A stretch of 64,000 nucleotides of DNA, taken from positions 115,273 through 179,272 of the forward strand of contig CAIYTH010000053.1 in assembly GCA_903929135.1 (NCBI GenBank), read 5' to 3'. This DNA is from an uncultured Chlorobiales bacterium. Lineage in GTDB: Bacteria; Bacteroidota; Chlorobiia; Chlorobiales; Chlorobiaceae. Position numbers and translations under genes: made by a program. Below, piece after piece: positions 1-9,249 of this stretch (its first letter is position 1; each line of letters begins with the position of its first letter). A model generated the notes under the pieces. It was given only the letters and a program-made list of their open reading frames with translations. It was not told the origin of the DNA and ran no database searches.

Positions 1-932
1 TTGAAGGTGCCAGGCAGGGCCACCGTCACCGGGATCCGCTCTCCACGGAAACAGATCGTCGCCATCGAACCATCCACGTTCATCGAGGAGATCTCCGCCG
101 CGATTCGCCTGTCGGGAGTACAGGCTGATGCCGCCCCCTCGATCGAACAGCAGAGCACCCGATCCGTGGAAAGCGCTCCGGCCATGAACCCGGAATGCGC
201 ATCGTCCGAGTTGACCACCGCGAACCCGTCCGGCGTCAGCTGATCGAACAGGAGCCTCTTTGCCGCTGCATAGTGCTCCATGGATTCATGGAAGTCGAGG
301 TGCTCCGACGTCAGGTTGGTAAATACGGCAGCCCGGAAACCTATTCCATGCACCCTTTTGAGCACCAGCGCGTGGGAAGATACCTCCATGACCGCCGCAC
401 GGCATCCGGCGTCGAGCATCCGGCGGAACAGGGACTGCAGGCCGTGTGCTTCGGGGGTCGTCCGTTCGAGCGTGATCTCCTCCTCCCCGATGCGGCACAG
501 CCCGGTGCCGATGTATCCGGCAGGGATGCCGGCCGAATTCAGCATGGAAGTGACAAGCCTCGATGTGGTCGTCTTTCCGTTGGTGCCGGTAACACCGACG
601 ATAAGGAGTTTTCCGGAGGCGTCGCCGTAGAATGTCCGTGCCACGTCCGCAAGGGCTGCCCGGGCATCTTCGACCAGGATGTACCTCGCCGACGGAAGGC
701 ACTCCTGCGGATACTCCTCGCAGACCACCGCCGCCGCTCCCGAAGCCACGGCCCCTGCTATGTGCCGGTGGCCGTCGGTCCTGAACCCGCGCACGGCAAC
801 GAAGAGCGCCCCCGGCAAAACCTCCCGCGAATCGCAGGTCACGATGCTGACGGCAATCGAAGCGGCATCGGCAACCCCGCGGCTTCCCAGAAAGCCGCCG
901 ATACCCTGCTCGATCTCTCCAAGCATCACCAT
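1..932 (-). CDS. murE: UDP-N-acetylmuramoyl-tripeptide synthetase MurE (3' part outside window)
   Basis: Adds the third amino acid, normally meso-diaminopimelate, to UDP-MurNAc-L-Ala-D-Glu in the cytoplasmic stage of peptidoglycan synthesis. About 310 N-terminal residues are visible and the frame is open to the window edge. They include a Mur-ligase N-terminal domain, the ATP-binding P-loop GVTGTNGKTT near residue 110, and conserved Mur-ligase segments (TTPEAHGL, EVSSHALVLKRV, TNLTSEHLDFH). The C-terminal part that carries the amino-acid specificity motif is outside, so the substrate is inferred. ATG at 932 (or GTG ATG just after it) lies 36 bases beyond the ftsI stop, so the two genes are probably co-transcribed. 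Confidence 0.93.
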   Translation of the reverse strand, partial: MVMLGEIEQGIGGFLGSRGVADAASIAVSIVTCDSREVLPGALFVAVRGFRTDGHRHIAGAVASGAAAVVCEEYPQECLPSARYILVEDARAALADVARTFYGDASGKLLIVGVTGTNGKTTTSRLVTSMLNSAGIPAGYIGTGLCRIGEEEITLERTTPEAHGLQSLFRRMLDAGCRAAVMEVSSHALVLKRVHGIGFRAAVFTNLTSEHLDFHESMEHYAAAKRLLFDQLTPDGFAVVNSDDAHSGFMAGALSTDRVLCCSIEGAASACTPDRRIAAEISSMNVDGSMATICFRGERIPVTVALPGTF

Positions 933-968
933 CGCCGTGGTTCCATCATGACACTCCTGATTTCTGTT

Positions 969-2912
969 TCAATGCGGCCGCTGCGCCAGGGTCAGCCTGA
1001 CGACCTGCTTGCTCTGCACCTTCGAGCCCGCTTCAACGCTCTGCTGGAGAACGAGTTCGTCCGGGTTGCCCGCAAATTCGACGCCGAGCCCGTTCCATTT
1101 CAGGAGGCGCTCAGCCTCCCGACCGGTGAGTCCCTTGAGCTCCGGAACCGCGACCGTTGCGATCCGTTCGAGATTCGATTTCTCGGTAGAGCGCATGGCC
1201 AGCCGCTGCTGCATTTCTCGCGAGCAGGCCACCGAACGGCCGCAGATCCTTGAAAAGACCGGTGCGGCGACTGCCGCCGCATAATACGCCGTCTGCGGCT
1301 CATCGACAACGACAATTGCAGCGTACTGGGGACTGCTGACGGGGAAGAACCCGACGAATGTCGACAGGTAGGCATGCTGCCCCTTGTAGCCGCCAGTGTA
1401 CTTCTGTGCCGTTCCCGTCTTTCCGGCCACCTGGATACCCGCGACTGCCGCCGAAGTGCCGGTGCCCTTTTCGACCACGGCGCTGAAGTATTCCCTGGCC
1501 ATGTACCTGGCGGTTTCAGGCTTGACGGCCTGCACCACCTTAACCGGTTTGTTCTCCCTGACCGGCTGCCCTTCGCGGTCAACGATCCTCCTGATGACAT
1601 ACGGACGCATGCGGACACCGTCGTTGGCGATGGTCGCGTATGCCTGCAGGATCTGCAGCGGCGTCGCCATGATCTGGTATCCATACCCCATCCAGGGCAG
1701 CGTCGTCCGGTCCCAATCCTTGATCTCCTTCAGGATGCCCCGTGACTCGCCGATGAGGCCGACTCCGGTCTTCTGGCCGAACCCGAGGTCATGTGCATAC
1801 CGGTAGTAGGTTTCCGGACCTACCTTCATGGCCGTGAGCGCAGCGACCACGTTGCTCGAGTGCATGATCGCCTCCTGGAACGTTATCCTGCCCATCGGAT
1901 CGTGGTCGACGATCCTTCGATCATAGAGCTGGACCACGCCGTTATGGCCGTCCACCATCGTCTGGGAGGTGTAGTGGAGCGATTCGGTGGCCGCCGACGC
2001 CATGACAACCTTGAAGGTCGAGCCCGGCTCGAACATGTCGGTCACTGACCGGTTTCGCGTATCCTGGCTGGTCACGTTCGCCCGCTGGTTCATGTCGAAT
2101 CCGGGATAATTGGCCATCGCGAGGATCTCGCCGGTCCTCACATCCATGACGATACCTGCGGCGGCCTTGGCCTTGAAGTTCATGACGGCGCGTATGATCT
2201 CGTCCTCGACGATGCCCTGGATGTCGGAGTCGATGGTCAGTTCGACGTCGCTGCCGCTCAGCGGCGGAATCTGGTCGGCATCGGGGGCGGGATACCTCTC
2301 GCCCGTCGCGGAGCGCTGGAAGATCGTCGTTCCGTCCCGTCCTTTCAGGTCGGCGTTGAGCTGCCGTTCAAGTCCGCTGATCCCCTGGTTGTCGCGATCA
2401 GTGAAGCCGATGATCTGGGACGCGATGTTCAGGTAGTAACGCTGCTGCTCCCGCTGGAACCTGAGGCCGGGCATCTTCAGGCCCATGAGGTCCGAAGCCG
2501 TCGCAACCGGCACGTTCCTTTCAAGCCAGACGAACCGTTTCTTCGACTGGAGCAGCCGCAGATACGTGAGCCGGTTCCGGCCGAACCGGGTCGCAAACCG
2601 GGTTGCCAGCTCCTGGGGATTTTTCACGTGTTGAGGGTCGGCATAGAAGGAGATGCTTTCGATGCTTTCTGCAAGCTGACGTCCGTTCCTGTCGTAGATC
2701 CTGCCTCGCCTTGCATTCTCCGTGACCACGCTCTCGTACTGACGGCTCGCCATCGCCTTGTATTTCCTGACGCTGATGACCTGGATGCTGAGCAGCTTGA
2801 ACACGATGGCAACGAAGAACAGCGCCATGAACAGCCCCGTCAGCCCCAGTCGCTGCCCGAATTCCCGGTCGCTGGAGCCAGTGCTGCTCTGTGGTGATGG
2901 TTGCCCGTTCAT
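969..2912 (-). CDS. ftsI: Division-specific penicillin-binding protein 3 (FtsI) with PASTA domain
   Basis: Septal peptidoglycan D,D-transpeptidase of 647 residues. One N-terminal membrane segment (about residues 23-42) is followed by a dimerisation domain and the transpeptidase domain. The catalytic motifs are present: SxxK with Ser298 in GSTFK, SxN at 351-353 (SSN) and KTGT at 497-500. The last 60 or so residues (about 588-645) look like a single PASTA domain, as in FtsI/SpoVD proteins outside the Proteobacteria. The gene sits between ftsL and murE in the division and cell-wall cluster, the normal context. The ATG at 2912 is followed directly by a charged cytoplasmic tail. Confidence 0.96.
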   Translation of the reverse strand: MNGQPSPQSSTGSSDREFGQRLGLTGLFMALFFVAIVFKLLSIQVISVRKYKAMASRQYESVVTENARRGRIYDRNGRQLAESIESISFYADPQHVKNPQELATRFATRFGRNRLTYLRLLQSKKRFVWLERNVPVATASDLMGLKMPGLRFQREQQRYYLNIASQIIGFTDRDNQGISGLERQLNADLKGRDGTTIFQRSATGERYPAPDADQIPPLSGSDVELTIDSDIQGIVEDEIIRAVMNFKAKAAAGIVMDVRTGEILAMANYPGFDMNQRANVTSQDTRNRSVTDMFEPGSTFKVVMASAATESLHYTSQTMVDGHNGVVQLYDRRIVDHDPMGRITFQEAIMHSSNVVAALTAMKVGPETYYRYAHDLGFGQKTGVGLIGESRGILKEIKDWDRTTLPWMGYGYQIMATPLQILQAYATIANDGVRMRPYVIRRIVDREGQPVRENKPVKVVQAVKPETARYMAREYFSAVVEKGTGTSAAVAGIQVAGKTGTAQKYTGGYKGQHAYLSTFVGFFPVSSPQYAAIVVVDEPQTAYYAAAVAAPVFSRICGRSVACSREMQQRLAMRSTEKSNLERIATVAVPELKGLTGREAERLLKWNGLGVEFAGNPDELVLQQSVEAGSKVQSKQVVRLTLAQRPH

Positions 2913-2939
2913 GAAATCAGTCGGAGAATCGATGGGTTG

Positions 2940-3416
2940 TCAAGGCTCAATGTCGACCGGAGGTTCGGCCGACGAAATCAGGCCGAGGGCCTGGGCATAT
3001 CCGGATATGTTATGGATGCTCTGGAGCTCGCTGGCCTTCAGCTCCTGCGAAGTCCTGATGCTGGTGCTGATCCTCAGCTGCTCCCGAAGCCGCTCGTTCT
3101 GCTTCGCCAGCTCCTTGATGGAGAGGGTGTTGTGTATCTGGAACAGGAACAGGACCGTGGCCGCGATAAGGTACAAAAAAGTCCTCAGGCGCAAAATGGC
3201 GCCGATGTCGAAGATATCCTCCTGGGGCCGTGAAAAGGAGGCTCGTGCCGGTTCAGGAGGTTCGGGAGGAAAGATGCCCGTCGGGCGTTCGCCCAGCACA
3301 TCGATCCCGGCATACTCCACTTCGACGGCCGGGGGTTCGGTCCGGCCCCTGAAAAGCCGCCCGGCATTCCCGGCAAGGCCGGCGAACGACTGCTCGAATC
3401 TTTTTGCGGTAAGCAC
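2940..3416 (-). CDS. FtsL-like cell division membrane protein
   Basis: Small bitopic membrane protein of 158 residues. A proline- and acid-rich cytoplasmic N-terminus is followed by one hydrophobic segment (about residues 80-97, FLYLIAATVLFLF) and a leucine-spaced heptad region (about 100-130) expected to form a coiled coil. Size, topology and position between rsmH and ftsI are those of FtsL, which partners FtsB/FtsQ in the divisome. FtsL diverges too fast for motif-based proof, so the name rests on context. The start is GTG at 3416, preceded by a strong AGGAGGA ribosome binding site. The N-terminal tail is longer than usual for FtsL. Confidence 0.75.
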   Translation of the reverse strand: MLTAKRFEQSFAGLAGNAGRLFRGRTEPPAVEVEYAGIDVLGERPTGIFPPEPPEPARASFSRPQEDIFDIGAILRLRTFLYLIAATVLFLFQIHNTLSIKELAKQNERLREQLRISTSIRTSQELKASELQSIHNISGYAQALGLISSAEPPVDIEP

Positions 3417-3429
3417 GCTGCTCCTCCTT

Positions 3430-4392
3430 CTAGAGTTTTTGAACGACCCTGAGACGGGCGCTTCTCGATCTGGGGTTACGTTCGATCTCCCCGTCTGATG
3501 CCTGCACGGCCTTCCTGGTCACCGGGATTGCCCTGGACTTTACCAGCGGCTCCCTGATCCCCAGCCCTTTCGGCCCCCAGTCTTCGGCTGCCGTCGATGC
3601 AAAAAACCGCTTCACGATCCGGTCTTCGAGGGAGTGGTAGCTGATGACGGCCATCCTCCCCCCCGGCGAAAGCGCTGAAAATCCCTCTTCGAGAGCCCGG
3701 CTGAGGACGCCGAGTTCGTCGTTCACCTCGATCCGCAGTGCCTGGTAGATCCTCGAAAGCGTCTTGACGGCAAGGTCCTTTCTGGGGCAGGCCCCCCTGA
3801 CGACGGCCGCGAGCTCACCCGTCGTCTCTATCCTGGCTACGCTCCGGGCGGCTACGATAGCCCTGGCGATCCTGCCGCCGAGCGGCTCCTCCCCGTATCG
3901 GCGGAAAAGCCGGGCAAGCTCCCTTTCATCGTAGTCGTTCACGATGTCCGCCGCCGATTCAGGTCCATCGGGGTCCATCCTCATGTCCAGAGGACCGTTG
4001 CGAAGGTAACTGAACCCCCGCTCCGGAGTGTCGATCTGGAACGACGAAACACCGAGGTCAAGCAGGATGCCCATGACCGGCAATCCTTTGCCCTGCCCCT
4101 GCTGCGCCGACTGCGCAACCTCTCCGACGGTACTGAAATTTCCCCTGACCAGCAGGGCCATATCCCGAAACGCTTCGAGCTTCCCGGCTGCAGCCTCGAG
4201 CGCGTGGCTGTCCTGGTCGATCCCGATGAGCAGCGAGCGCCCTTCCTTGAAGCTTCCGGCCAGACGTTCGAGGATCAGCCGTGAATGCCCGCCGCCGCCA
4301 AGCGTGCCGTCGATGTATATTCCGGGGCCGGTAACAAGGAGCGAAACCGTCTCCTCAGGGAGGACCGGTGCGTGATACCCGTAAGGTTCCAT
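3430..4392 (-). CDS. rsmH: 16S rRNA (cytosine1402-N4)-methyltransferase RsmH
   Basis: SAM-dependent methyltransferase (formerly MraW) that N4-methylates C1402 of 16S rRNA in the decoding centre. It begins with the family hallmark [14 protein letters not shown] and the SAM-binding GTLGGGGHS, then [22 protein letters not shown] and [10 protein letters not shown]-terminal motifs IEVNDEL and [14 protein letters not shown] complete the fold. About 320 residues, the usual length. ATG at 4392 is chosen because the family starts just before YHAPV and this codon lies 4 bases after the mraZ stop, which suggests translational coupling. A longer in-frame version would run back into mraZ. Confidence 0.95.
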   Translation of the reverse strand: MEPYGYHAPVLPEETVSLLVTGPGIYIDGTLGGGGHSRLILERLAGSFKEGRSLLIGIDQDSHALEAAAGKLEAFRDMALLVRGNFSTVGEVAQSAQQGQGKGLPVMGILLDLGVSSFQIDTPERGFSYLRNGPLDMRMDPDGPESAADIVNDYDERELARLFRRYGEEPLGGRIARAIVAARSVARIETTGELAAVVRGACPRKDLAVKTLSRIYQALRIEVNDELGVLSRALEEGFSALSPGGRMAVISYHSLEDRIVKRFFASTAAEDWGPKGLGIREPLVKSRAIPVTRKAVQASDGEIERNPRSRSARLRVVQKL

Positions 4393-4396
4393 GTTG

Positions 4397-4864
4397 TCAG
4401 ACGTACCGGCCTGCAAGCAGGGGGAACCTGCCGGCGTTTTCACGAAGCAACTGATCGAGCCTTCCCGGCTCCCAGACGATCATCTTGACGTTGGCACCGA
4501 TGATGACCGCATCCCTTTCGATTCCGGCATGGTCGAGCATGTCGCGCGACAGGGCGATCCTCCCGGCACGGTCCAGTTCGGCCTGCTCGAGCCGGGCATA
4601 AATCATGGTGGTGAGGAGACGTTCCTCCGGATTGAAATCCGAGAGCTTGAGCAGTTACTGCTCCTTTTCGGCCCAGACGGATGGTTCGTACATCTCCAGT
4701 GACCCGTCATCGGCCTTGAGCACGTAGAGCACCGGAACCTGCACGCCTGCAGGCCCTTCTCCTGCATCCTTCTGCAGGAGGATCTTTCGACGGAAGCGGG
4801 CCGGCACAAGCAACCGGCCTTTCTCATCGACAGCATGCTGTTCTCGTCCGATGAATCCGGGCAT
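4397..4864 (-). pseudogene. mraZ: mraZ, interrupted by an in-frame TAA
   Basis: MraZ is a SpoVT/AbrB-fold DNA-binding regulator of the division and cell-wall cluster. The N-terminal half (GREQHAVDEKGRLLVPARFRR) and the C-terminal half (LDRAGRIALSRDMLDHAGI) are both well conserved and in the same frame. They are separated by one TAA at 4655-4657, after the residues WAEKEQ. The 16 codons between the stop and the next ATG (4606) still read as MraZ (LLKLSDFNPEERLLTT). No insertion or deletion is needed: one base change would restore a protein of about 155 residues. ATG at 4864 is preferred; an in-frame ATG at 4870 touches the operator. Real decay, readthrough and sequencing error cannot be told apart here. 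Confidence 0.85.
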
Positions 4865-4869
4865 ATGCA

Positions 4870-4894
4870 TCCCAATTTTACCCACTTTTCCCCA
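4870..4894 (-). promoter_or_regulatory. MraZ box (three TGGGN repeats)
   Basis: On the minus strand the sequence reads TGGGG-AAAAG-TGGGT-AAAAT-TGGGA: three TGGGN repeats with exact 5-base spacers. This is the MraZ operator arrangement established in E. coli. It lies immediately upstream of the mraZ start, so MraZ bound here could block transcription of the whole cluster. The operator is perfect although the adjacent mraZ frame is interrupted. Confidence 0.85.
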
Positions 4895-4987
4895 CATTAA
4901 TGTACTGAAAAAGGATTTCCAAAAAAAATGGTACCATCTAAACTGGAATGGGATGAAAAACAACCTGGAGAAATAACATACCCGACC

Positions 4988-5509
4988 ATGCCGACACCTT
5001 CCCGGGAAACCGTCATCGACGGGTACAACCTCATTCACAAGCTCTGGCATCCGGGCAAGGGAGCGACCATGGCGCCGCTCCGCGAACACCTGGAAACGCT
5101 GCTGTCGGCATACCGGCAGGCGGCGCGCCGCCATGTGACCGTGGTCTATGACGGCGGACCCAGGCATCGCTCCCTTTCGAGCAGCGGCGCCATCGAGGTG
5201 GTATTCAGCGGATCGGGCGCCACCGCCGACAGCAGGATCGTCGATCACGTCCGAGCGCTCCAGTCTCGCGCCGCACTCGTCACCGTCGTCACCTCCGACA
5301 TGGAAATCCGGCGCCACATCATCGCCTGGGGCGCCTCATGGACGAGTTCAGAAACGTTCATCACCGAGCTTGAAAAACTGGGCATCCGGTCGAAGGAGGG
5401 TTTCGGGAAGAAAAGGCCCGACGAGGCCGCCTCGGTCAAACACAGCACGAATCCCCTCAGCGACGGGGAGGTGGCACGATGGATGAAGCTGTTCGGCGGG
5501 TCCGGATGA
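4988..5509 (+). CDS. YacP-like NYN-domain ribonuclease
   Basis: Protein of about 173 residues with the PIN-like NYN fold typical of YacP/Rae1-type RNases. The conserved acidic positions appear as VIDGYNLIHKLW near the N-terminus, VVYDGG about 45 residues later, and VVTSDMEIR further on. These form the metal-binding nuclease centre in the family. ATG at 4988 fits the usual family start just before the VIDGYN strand; an in-frame ATG at 4928 would add 20 residues with no family resemblance. The gene diverges from mraZ. The specific RNA target is unknown. Confidence 0.8.
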   Translation: MPTPSRETVIDGYNLIHKLWHPGKGATMAPLREHLETLLSAYRQAARRHVTVVYDGGPRHRSLSSSGAIEVVFSGSGATADSRIVDHVRALQSRAALVTVVTSDMEIRRHIIAWGASWTSSETFITELEKLGIRSKEGFGKKRPDEAASVKHSTNPLSDGEVARWMKLFGGSG

Positions 5510-5544
5510 GCGGAACATTCCCCGGCTATTTTCTTCGGACAATT

Positions 5545-5553
5545 TGTTATAAT
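5545..5553 (+). promoter_or_regulatory. Extended -10 promoter element
   Basis: TGTTATAAT is an exact TGnTATAAT extended -10. It lies about 45 bases upstream of the chorismate mutase gene in an 87-base gap. No good -35 is visible, as is common with extended -10 promoters. Confidence 0.5.
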
Positions 5554-5596
5554 TGGAAAATGGTATTTCAGCAGACCTTTAACCGACGAGCGTATC

Positions 5597-5923
5597 ATGC
5601 CCGACCGCAGTGCCATCCCCAACGATCACCGTCGAGAACTTGACGAGTGGAGAGGAAAGATCGACGCCATCGACCGGCAGCTGGCCACCCTGCTCTGCCA
5701 GCGCTTGCGCTATGCCGGAAACATCAGCGCCGTCAAGTCGAGGATCGGTGAAACCGTCCTCCAGCCTGAACGTGAAAAAGAGGTGCTCGCCAACGTGCTC
5801 GCCATGGTGGAGACTCCCCTGATGGGACCTGCGATCGAACGCATTTATCACTGTATCCTCAACGAATCGCGCCTGCTTCAGCATGAATGGAACAGTGAAA
5901 AGCAAAGCCTTTCCTCCCGCTAA
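5597..5923 (+). CDS. Chorismate mutase, AroQ class
   Basis: Converts chorismate to prephenate on the way to phenylalanine and tyrosine. 108 residues, all-helical, the size of a stand-alone AroQ domain. The first helix carries the pattern ELDEWRGKIDAIDRQLATLLCQRL, whose arginines and C-terminal RLRYAGNISAVKSRIG are the family's substrate-binding signature. LQPEREKEVL and the closing segment IERIYHCILNESRLLQ also match. No prephenate dehydratase or dehydrogenase domain is fused. It is followed within 16 bases by mltG, so the two may share a transcript, although their functions are unrelated. Confidence 0.85.
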   Translation: MPDRSAIPNDHRRELDEWRGKIDAIDRQLATLLCQRLRYAGNISAVKSRIGETVLQPEREKEVLANVLAMVETPLMGPAIERIYHCILNESRLLQHEWNSEKQSLSSR

Positions 5924-5938
5924 GACACCGCCTTCCAC

Positions 5939-6985
5939 ATGCCCCGTCGCTCCGCATCCCGCAGGCCCGGCCCACTGACGACAAGCGCGCTCGTGATCCT
6001 TGCCGTCACCACCCTGTTCATCTTCATGCCCGGCATCAACGCCGTCCGCCTCTCCGGCGAGACGACGACGGTCAACATCCATCGCGGCACCGGCTTCCGG
6101 CAGATCGTCACCAGGCTCCAGGAGGCGAAGGTCATCCGCTTCCGCTGGCCACTGCTGCTTGCCGGAACGATCTTCCCTGAACTGCACAAGATCAAGCCCG
6201 GCAGGTATTCTGTGCCTGCGTACCTTTCGACATTCGGGTTGCTGCAGCATTTGCACTCGAGCCCACAGGACGAAGTGCGGCTGATGATCCCGAACGGAAT
6301 CGAAGAGACCCGGATAGCGGCCATCGTCGCCGCGAACCTCGACATAGACTCGACGGCCTTCATGTCGGCGTCAAGGGATCGCACCCTGCTCTCTTCACTC
6401 GGCATCGAGGGAAAAAGCACCGAGGGTTACCTGTTCCCGGGCACCTACAATTTCCCCTGGGCCAGCACCCCGCGCGAGGTGATCACGTTCCTGGCCGGCA
6501 GGCTCAGGAGCTGTTATGCTGACAGCCTGCGAGAAGAGGCCGTCCGGGCAGGCCTCGATGAACGCCGCCTGCTGACGATCGCATCGATCGTCGAGGCGGA
6601 GACCCCGATCGACAGCGAAAAGCCGGTCATCGCGAGCGTCTACCTGAACCGCCTGAAGAAAAACATGCGGCTGCAGGCCGATCCGACCGTGCAGTACGCC
6701 ATTCCTGGCCCTGCGAGGCGACTCTATTTCAAGGACCTCGCCATCGAATCTCCCTACAACACCTATCTCCATGCGGGCCTGCCCCCCGGTCCCATCTGCA
6801 ATCCCGGAGCGGCCTCGATCCTGGCCGTCCTCAGGCCGGCAAACACCGCCTTCATCTACTTCGTCGCCACCGGACAGGGGGGCCACTCGTTCTCCTCGAC
6901 GCTCGCGGCACACGAAGAGAACATCCGACGCTACCGTGCGGCCATGCGTTCCCGCCAGGGTGCGGCAGTTCAGCCCGGGCTATGA
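5939..6985 (+). CDS. mltG: Endolytic murein transglycosylase MltG
   Basis: Membrane-anchored lytic transglycosylase (YceG family) that cleaves nascent glycan strands and so sets their length. 348 residues with an N-terminal membrane anchor (about 14-34, TSALVILAVTTLFIFMPGI), a LysM-like segment, and the catalytic domain. The domain contains ASIVEAETPIDSEKPVIASV, where the first Glu of EAE is the catalytic residue in the family, followed by VYLNRLKKNMRLQADPT and SPYNTYLHAGLPPGPICNPG. Length and motif order are normal. Confidence 0.94.
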   Translation: MPRRSASRRPGPLTTSALVILAVTTLFIFMPGINAVRLSGETTTVNIHRGTGFRQIVTRLQEAKVIRFRWPLLLAGTIFPELHKIKPGRYSVPAYLSTFGLLQHLHSSPQDEVRLMIPNGIEETRIAAIVAANLDIDSTAFMSASRDRTLLSSLGIEGKSTEGYLFPGTYNFPWASTPREVITFLAGRLRSCYADSLREEAVRAGLDERRLLTIASIVEAETPIDSEKPVIASVYLNRLKKNMRLQADPTVQYAIPGPARRLYFKDLAIESPYNTYLHAGLPPGPICNPGAASILAVLRPANTAFIYFVATGQGGHSFSSTLAAHEENIRRYRAAMRSRQGAAVQPGL

Positions 6986-7054
6986 ATGAGAACGCAGAGA
7001 TTATGTATATTCACTCAATCCGTTGATTTTTCACCAACCAACTTCACCAGGGAA

Positions 7055-8254
7055 ATGCAGAAAAAGACGTTGTCCGACATATCGTTACAGGGAAAAAGGG
7101 TCTTGATGCGTGTCGATTTCAATGTTCCTCTCGACCAGGACAGGAAGATCACCGACGACAAGAGGATCATCGAGGCGCTGCCATCGATCCGCAAGGTGGT
7201 CGAAGCCGGCGGGCGGCTGATCCTGATGTCGCACCTCGGCAGGCCCAAGGGCAAGGTAAACCCAGACTTCTCGCTTGCACCGGCGGCACGGCGACTCTCG
7301 GAACTGCTTGACACCCAGGTGAAGATGGCCGGGGACTGCATCGGCAACGAGGTCATGCAGCAGGTGCTCTCACTGCAGGACGGCGATGTGCTTATGCTCG
7401 AAAACCTCCGGTTCCATCCGCAGGAAGAGGCAAACGACCCGGATTTCGCCCGGGAGCTGGCCTCCCTCGGGGAGATCTTCGTGAACGACGCCTTCGGCAC
7501 CGCCCATCGGGCACACGCCTCGACGGAGGGGATCACCCACTACGTCCAGACCGCTGTCGCAGGCTACCTTATCGAAAAAGAGCTTCGCTACCTCGGAAAC
7601 GCCCTCGACCATGCGGTCCGGCCGTTCGTCGCCATCCTGGGCGGCTCGAAGATCTCCGGGAAGATCGACGTCCTCGAACAGCTGTTCAACAAGGTCGATA
7701 CGGTGCTGGTCGGCGGCGCCATGGTCTTCACCTTCTTCAAGGCACAGGGCATGAACGTCGGCAATTCGCTGGTGGAGAACGAAAAGCTCGACCTCGCGCT
7801 GTCGCTCCTCGAACAGGCGAAGGCAAAAGGTGTCAGGCTGCTGCTCCCTACCGACGTGGTCGTTGCCGGCGAGATTTCAGCGGAGGCGCCCTCCCGCATC
7901 GAACCGGTTACCGGCATCTCCGACGGCATGATCGGCCTCGACATCGGACCAGAAACGATCGTGGCTTACACGAACGAGATCCTCGGTGCAAAGACGGTGC
8001 TCTGGAACGGCCCGATGGGCGTGTTCGAGATCGACCAGTTCGCTAAAGGGACCTTCGCCGTTGCGCAGGCCCTGGCCGACACCACCGCGGCAGGTGCCGT
8101 CACCATCATCGGCGGCGGGGACTCCGCTGCGGCCATCGCCAAGGCGGGTCTCGCTTCCGAGGTGACCCACGTCTCGACAGGCGGCGGAGCGAGTCTGGAA
8201 TTCCTTGAAGGCAAGGAGCTTCCCGGCATCGCAGCCCTCAATGACCAGGCCTGA
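7055..8254 (+). CDS. pgk: Phosphoglycerate kinase
   Basis: Glycolytic and gluconeogenic kinase interconverting 1,3-bisphosphoglycerate and 3-phosphoglycerate. In an autotroph with the reductive TCA cycle it should work mainly toward sugar synthesis. 399 residues, full length. The N-domain has [20 protein letters not shown] and [11 protein letters not shown]; the C-domain has [19 protein letters not shown] and the nucleotide-binding GGGDSAAA followed by [21 protein letters not shown] at 7055 is chosen over an upstream in-frame ATG at 6986 because homologues begin just before the [10 protein letters not shown] segment. Confidence 0.97.
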   Translation: MQKKTLSDISLQGKRVLMRVDFNVPLDQDRKITDDKRIIEALPSIRKVVEAGGRLILMSHLGRPKGKVNPDFSLAPAARRLSELLDTQVKMAGDCIGNEVMQQVLSLQDGDVLMLENLRFHPQEEANDPDFARELASLGEIFVNDAFGTAHRAHASTEGITHYVQTAVAGYLIEKELRYLGNALDHAVRPFVAILGGSKISGKIDVLEQLFNKVDTVLVGGAMVFTFFKAQGMNVGNSLVENEKLDLALSLLEQAKAKGVRLLLPTDVVVAGEISAEAPSRIEPVTGISDGMIGLDIGPETIVAYTNEILGAKTVLWNGPMGVFEIDQFAKGTFAVAQALADTTAAGAVTIIGGGDSAAAIAKAGLASEVTHVSTGGGASLEFLEGKELPGIAALNDQA

Positions 8255-8282
8255 ACCGAAACGGCTGGTCCGCAGGGATGAC

Positions 8283-8305
8283 CTGCACCCGGGAATGGGG
8301 TGCAG
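8283..8305 (+). terminator. Hairpin downstream of pgk
   Basis: CTGCACCC (8283-8290) and GGGTGCAG (8298-8305) form a perfect 8-bp stem with a 7-base loop, 29 bases past the pgk stop. No T-run follows, so this is either a weak or Rho-dependent terminator or an mRNA-stabilising hairpin. The remaining bases up to 8415 show nothing else recognisable. Confidence 0.5.
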
Positions 8306-8415
8306 CTGAGAGGAAGCGCCCCGCCACATCCCCGATGCCGAACCGCCATGGAGATCCCTGCTGAAACGATCCTGGGGAAAATCAGGTTGAGAGAAGAGTT
8401 ACAAACGACGATGAT

Positions 8416-9249
8416 ATGAGCAGATTCGGCGAGACATACAGCCCGGGCGGATTCCAGGTGATCCCCCCGGCCATCAAGACGATCATCCTGGTCAACGTGG
8501 GAGTCTTCCTGCTGCAGATGACCCCTGCAGGCGAGATGCTGACGCAGCTTGGCGCACTCTGGCCCGTCGGGTCGCACAAGGTCGGGGGCTACGGCTTCCA
8601 GTTGTGGCAGCCCGTGACCTACATGTTCCTGCACGGCAGTTTCACCCATCTCTTCTTCAACATGTTCGCCCTGTGGATATTCGGAGCCGAGATCGAAAAC
8701 TACTGGGGCACGAGGCACTTCACCACCTACTACTTCATCTGCGGCATCGGTGCGGCGCTCATCAACCTCATGGCGACCATCGGCGATCCGTACCCGACCG
8801 TCGGCGCCTCGGGGGCGATCTACGGCGTGCTGCTGGCGTTCGGGATGATGTTCCCGGACCGCTACATCTACCTCTATTTCCTGCTTCCCGTCAAGGCGAA
8901 ATATTTCGTAGCGGGATACGCTCTCATCGAATTCATCTCCGGTTTCGGAAGCCAGTCCATGGGCAGCGGCAGCAACATCGCTCACTTCGCACACCTCGGC
9001 GGGATGCTGATCGGATTCATCTACATCACGTTCAAACGCAACGAGTGGAGCGTCAGGCAATGGATGAACCGCCTGAAACCCCCGGGCCGCAAAACGCCTG
9101 ATGGGCCGGCCCTCTACACAGGTGGCAAACAGGGGGGAGAGGCGACAGAGGAGGAGATCGACGCGATCCTCGACAAGATTTCGAGCAGGGGCTACGAGTC
9201 CCTCACCGCCGAAGAGAAACGGAAACTGCTGCAGGCCGGGAAGCGATGA
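8416..9249 (+). CDS. Rhomboid-family intramembrane serine protease
   Basis: Polytopic membrane protein of 277 residues. It has the rhomboid catalytic motif GASGAIYG (serine in the membrane) with the partner histidine in [12 protein letters not shown], and the helix-1/loop motif [18 protein letters not shown] with the conserved His-Asn pair. Six hydrophobic segments can be traced between about residues 18 and 205. The C-terminal 60 residues form a soluble tail with [27 protein letters not shown], a pattern often seen on bacterial rhomboids. The substrate is unknown. The stop overlaps the start of the DUF1232 gene by 4 bases (ATGA), indicating coupling. Confidence 0.9.
   Translation: MSRFGETYSPGGFQVIPPAIKTIILVNVGVFLLQMTPAGEMLTQLGALWPVGSHKVGGYGFQLWQPVTYMFLHGSFTHLFFNMFALWIFGAEIENYWGTRHFTTYYFICGIGAALINLMATIGDPYPTVGASGAIYGVLLAFGMMFPDRYIYLYFLLPVKAKYFVAGYALIEFISGFGSQSMGSGSNIAHFAHLGGMLIGFIYITFKRNEWSVRQWMNRLKPPGRKTPDGPALYTGGKQGGEATEEEIDAILDKISSRGYESLTAEEKRKLLQAGKR

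Noticed and set aside
195..1253. Long open frame antisense to murE and ftsI
   Set aside because: It runs opposite to two conserved genes, shows no family motif and is rich in Arg and His as expected from antisense of GC-rich coding DNA.
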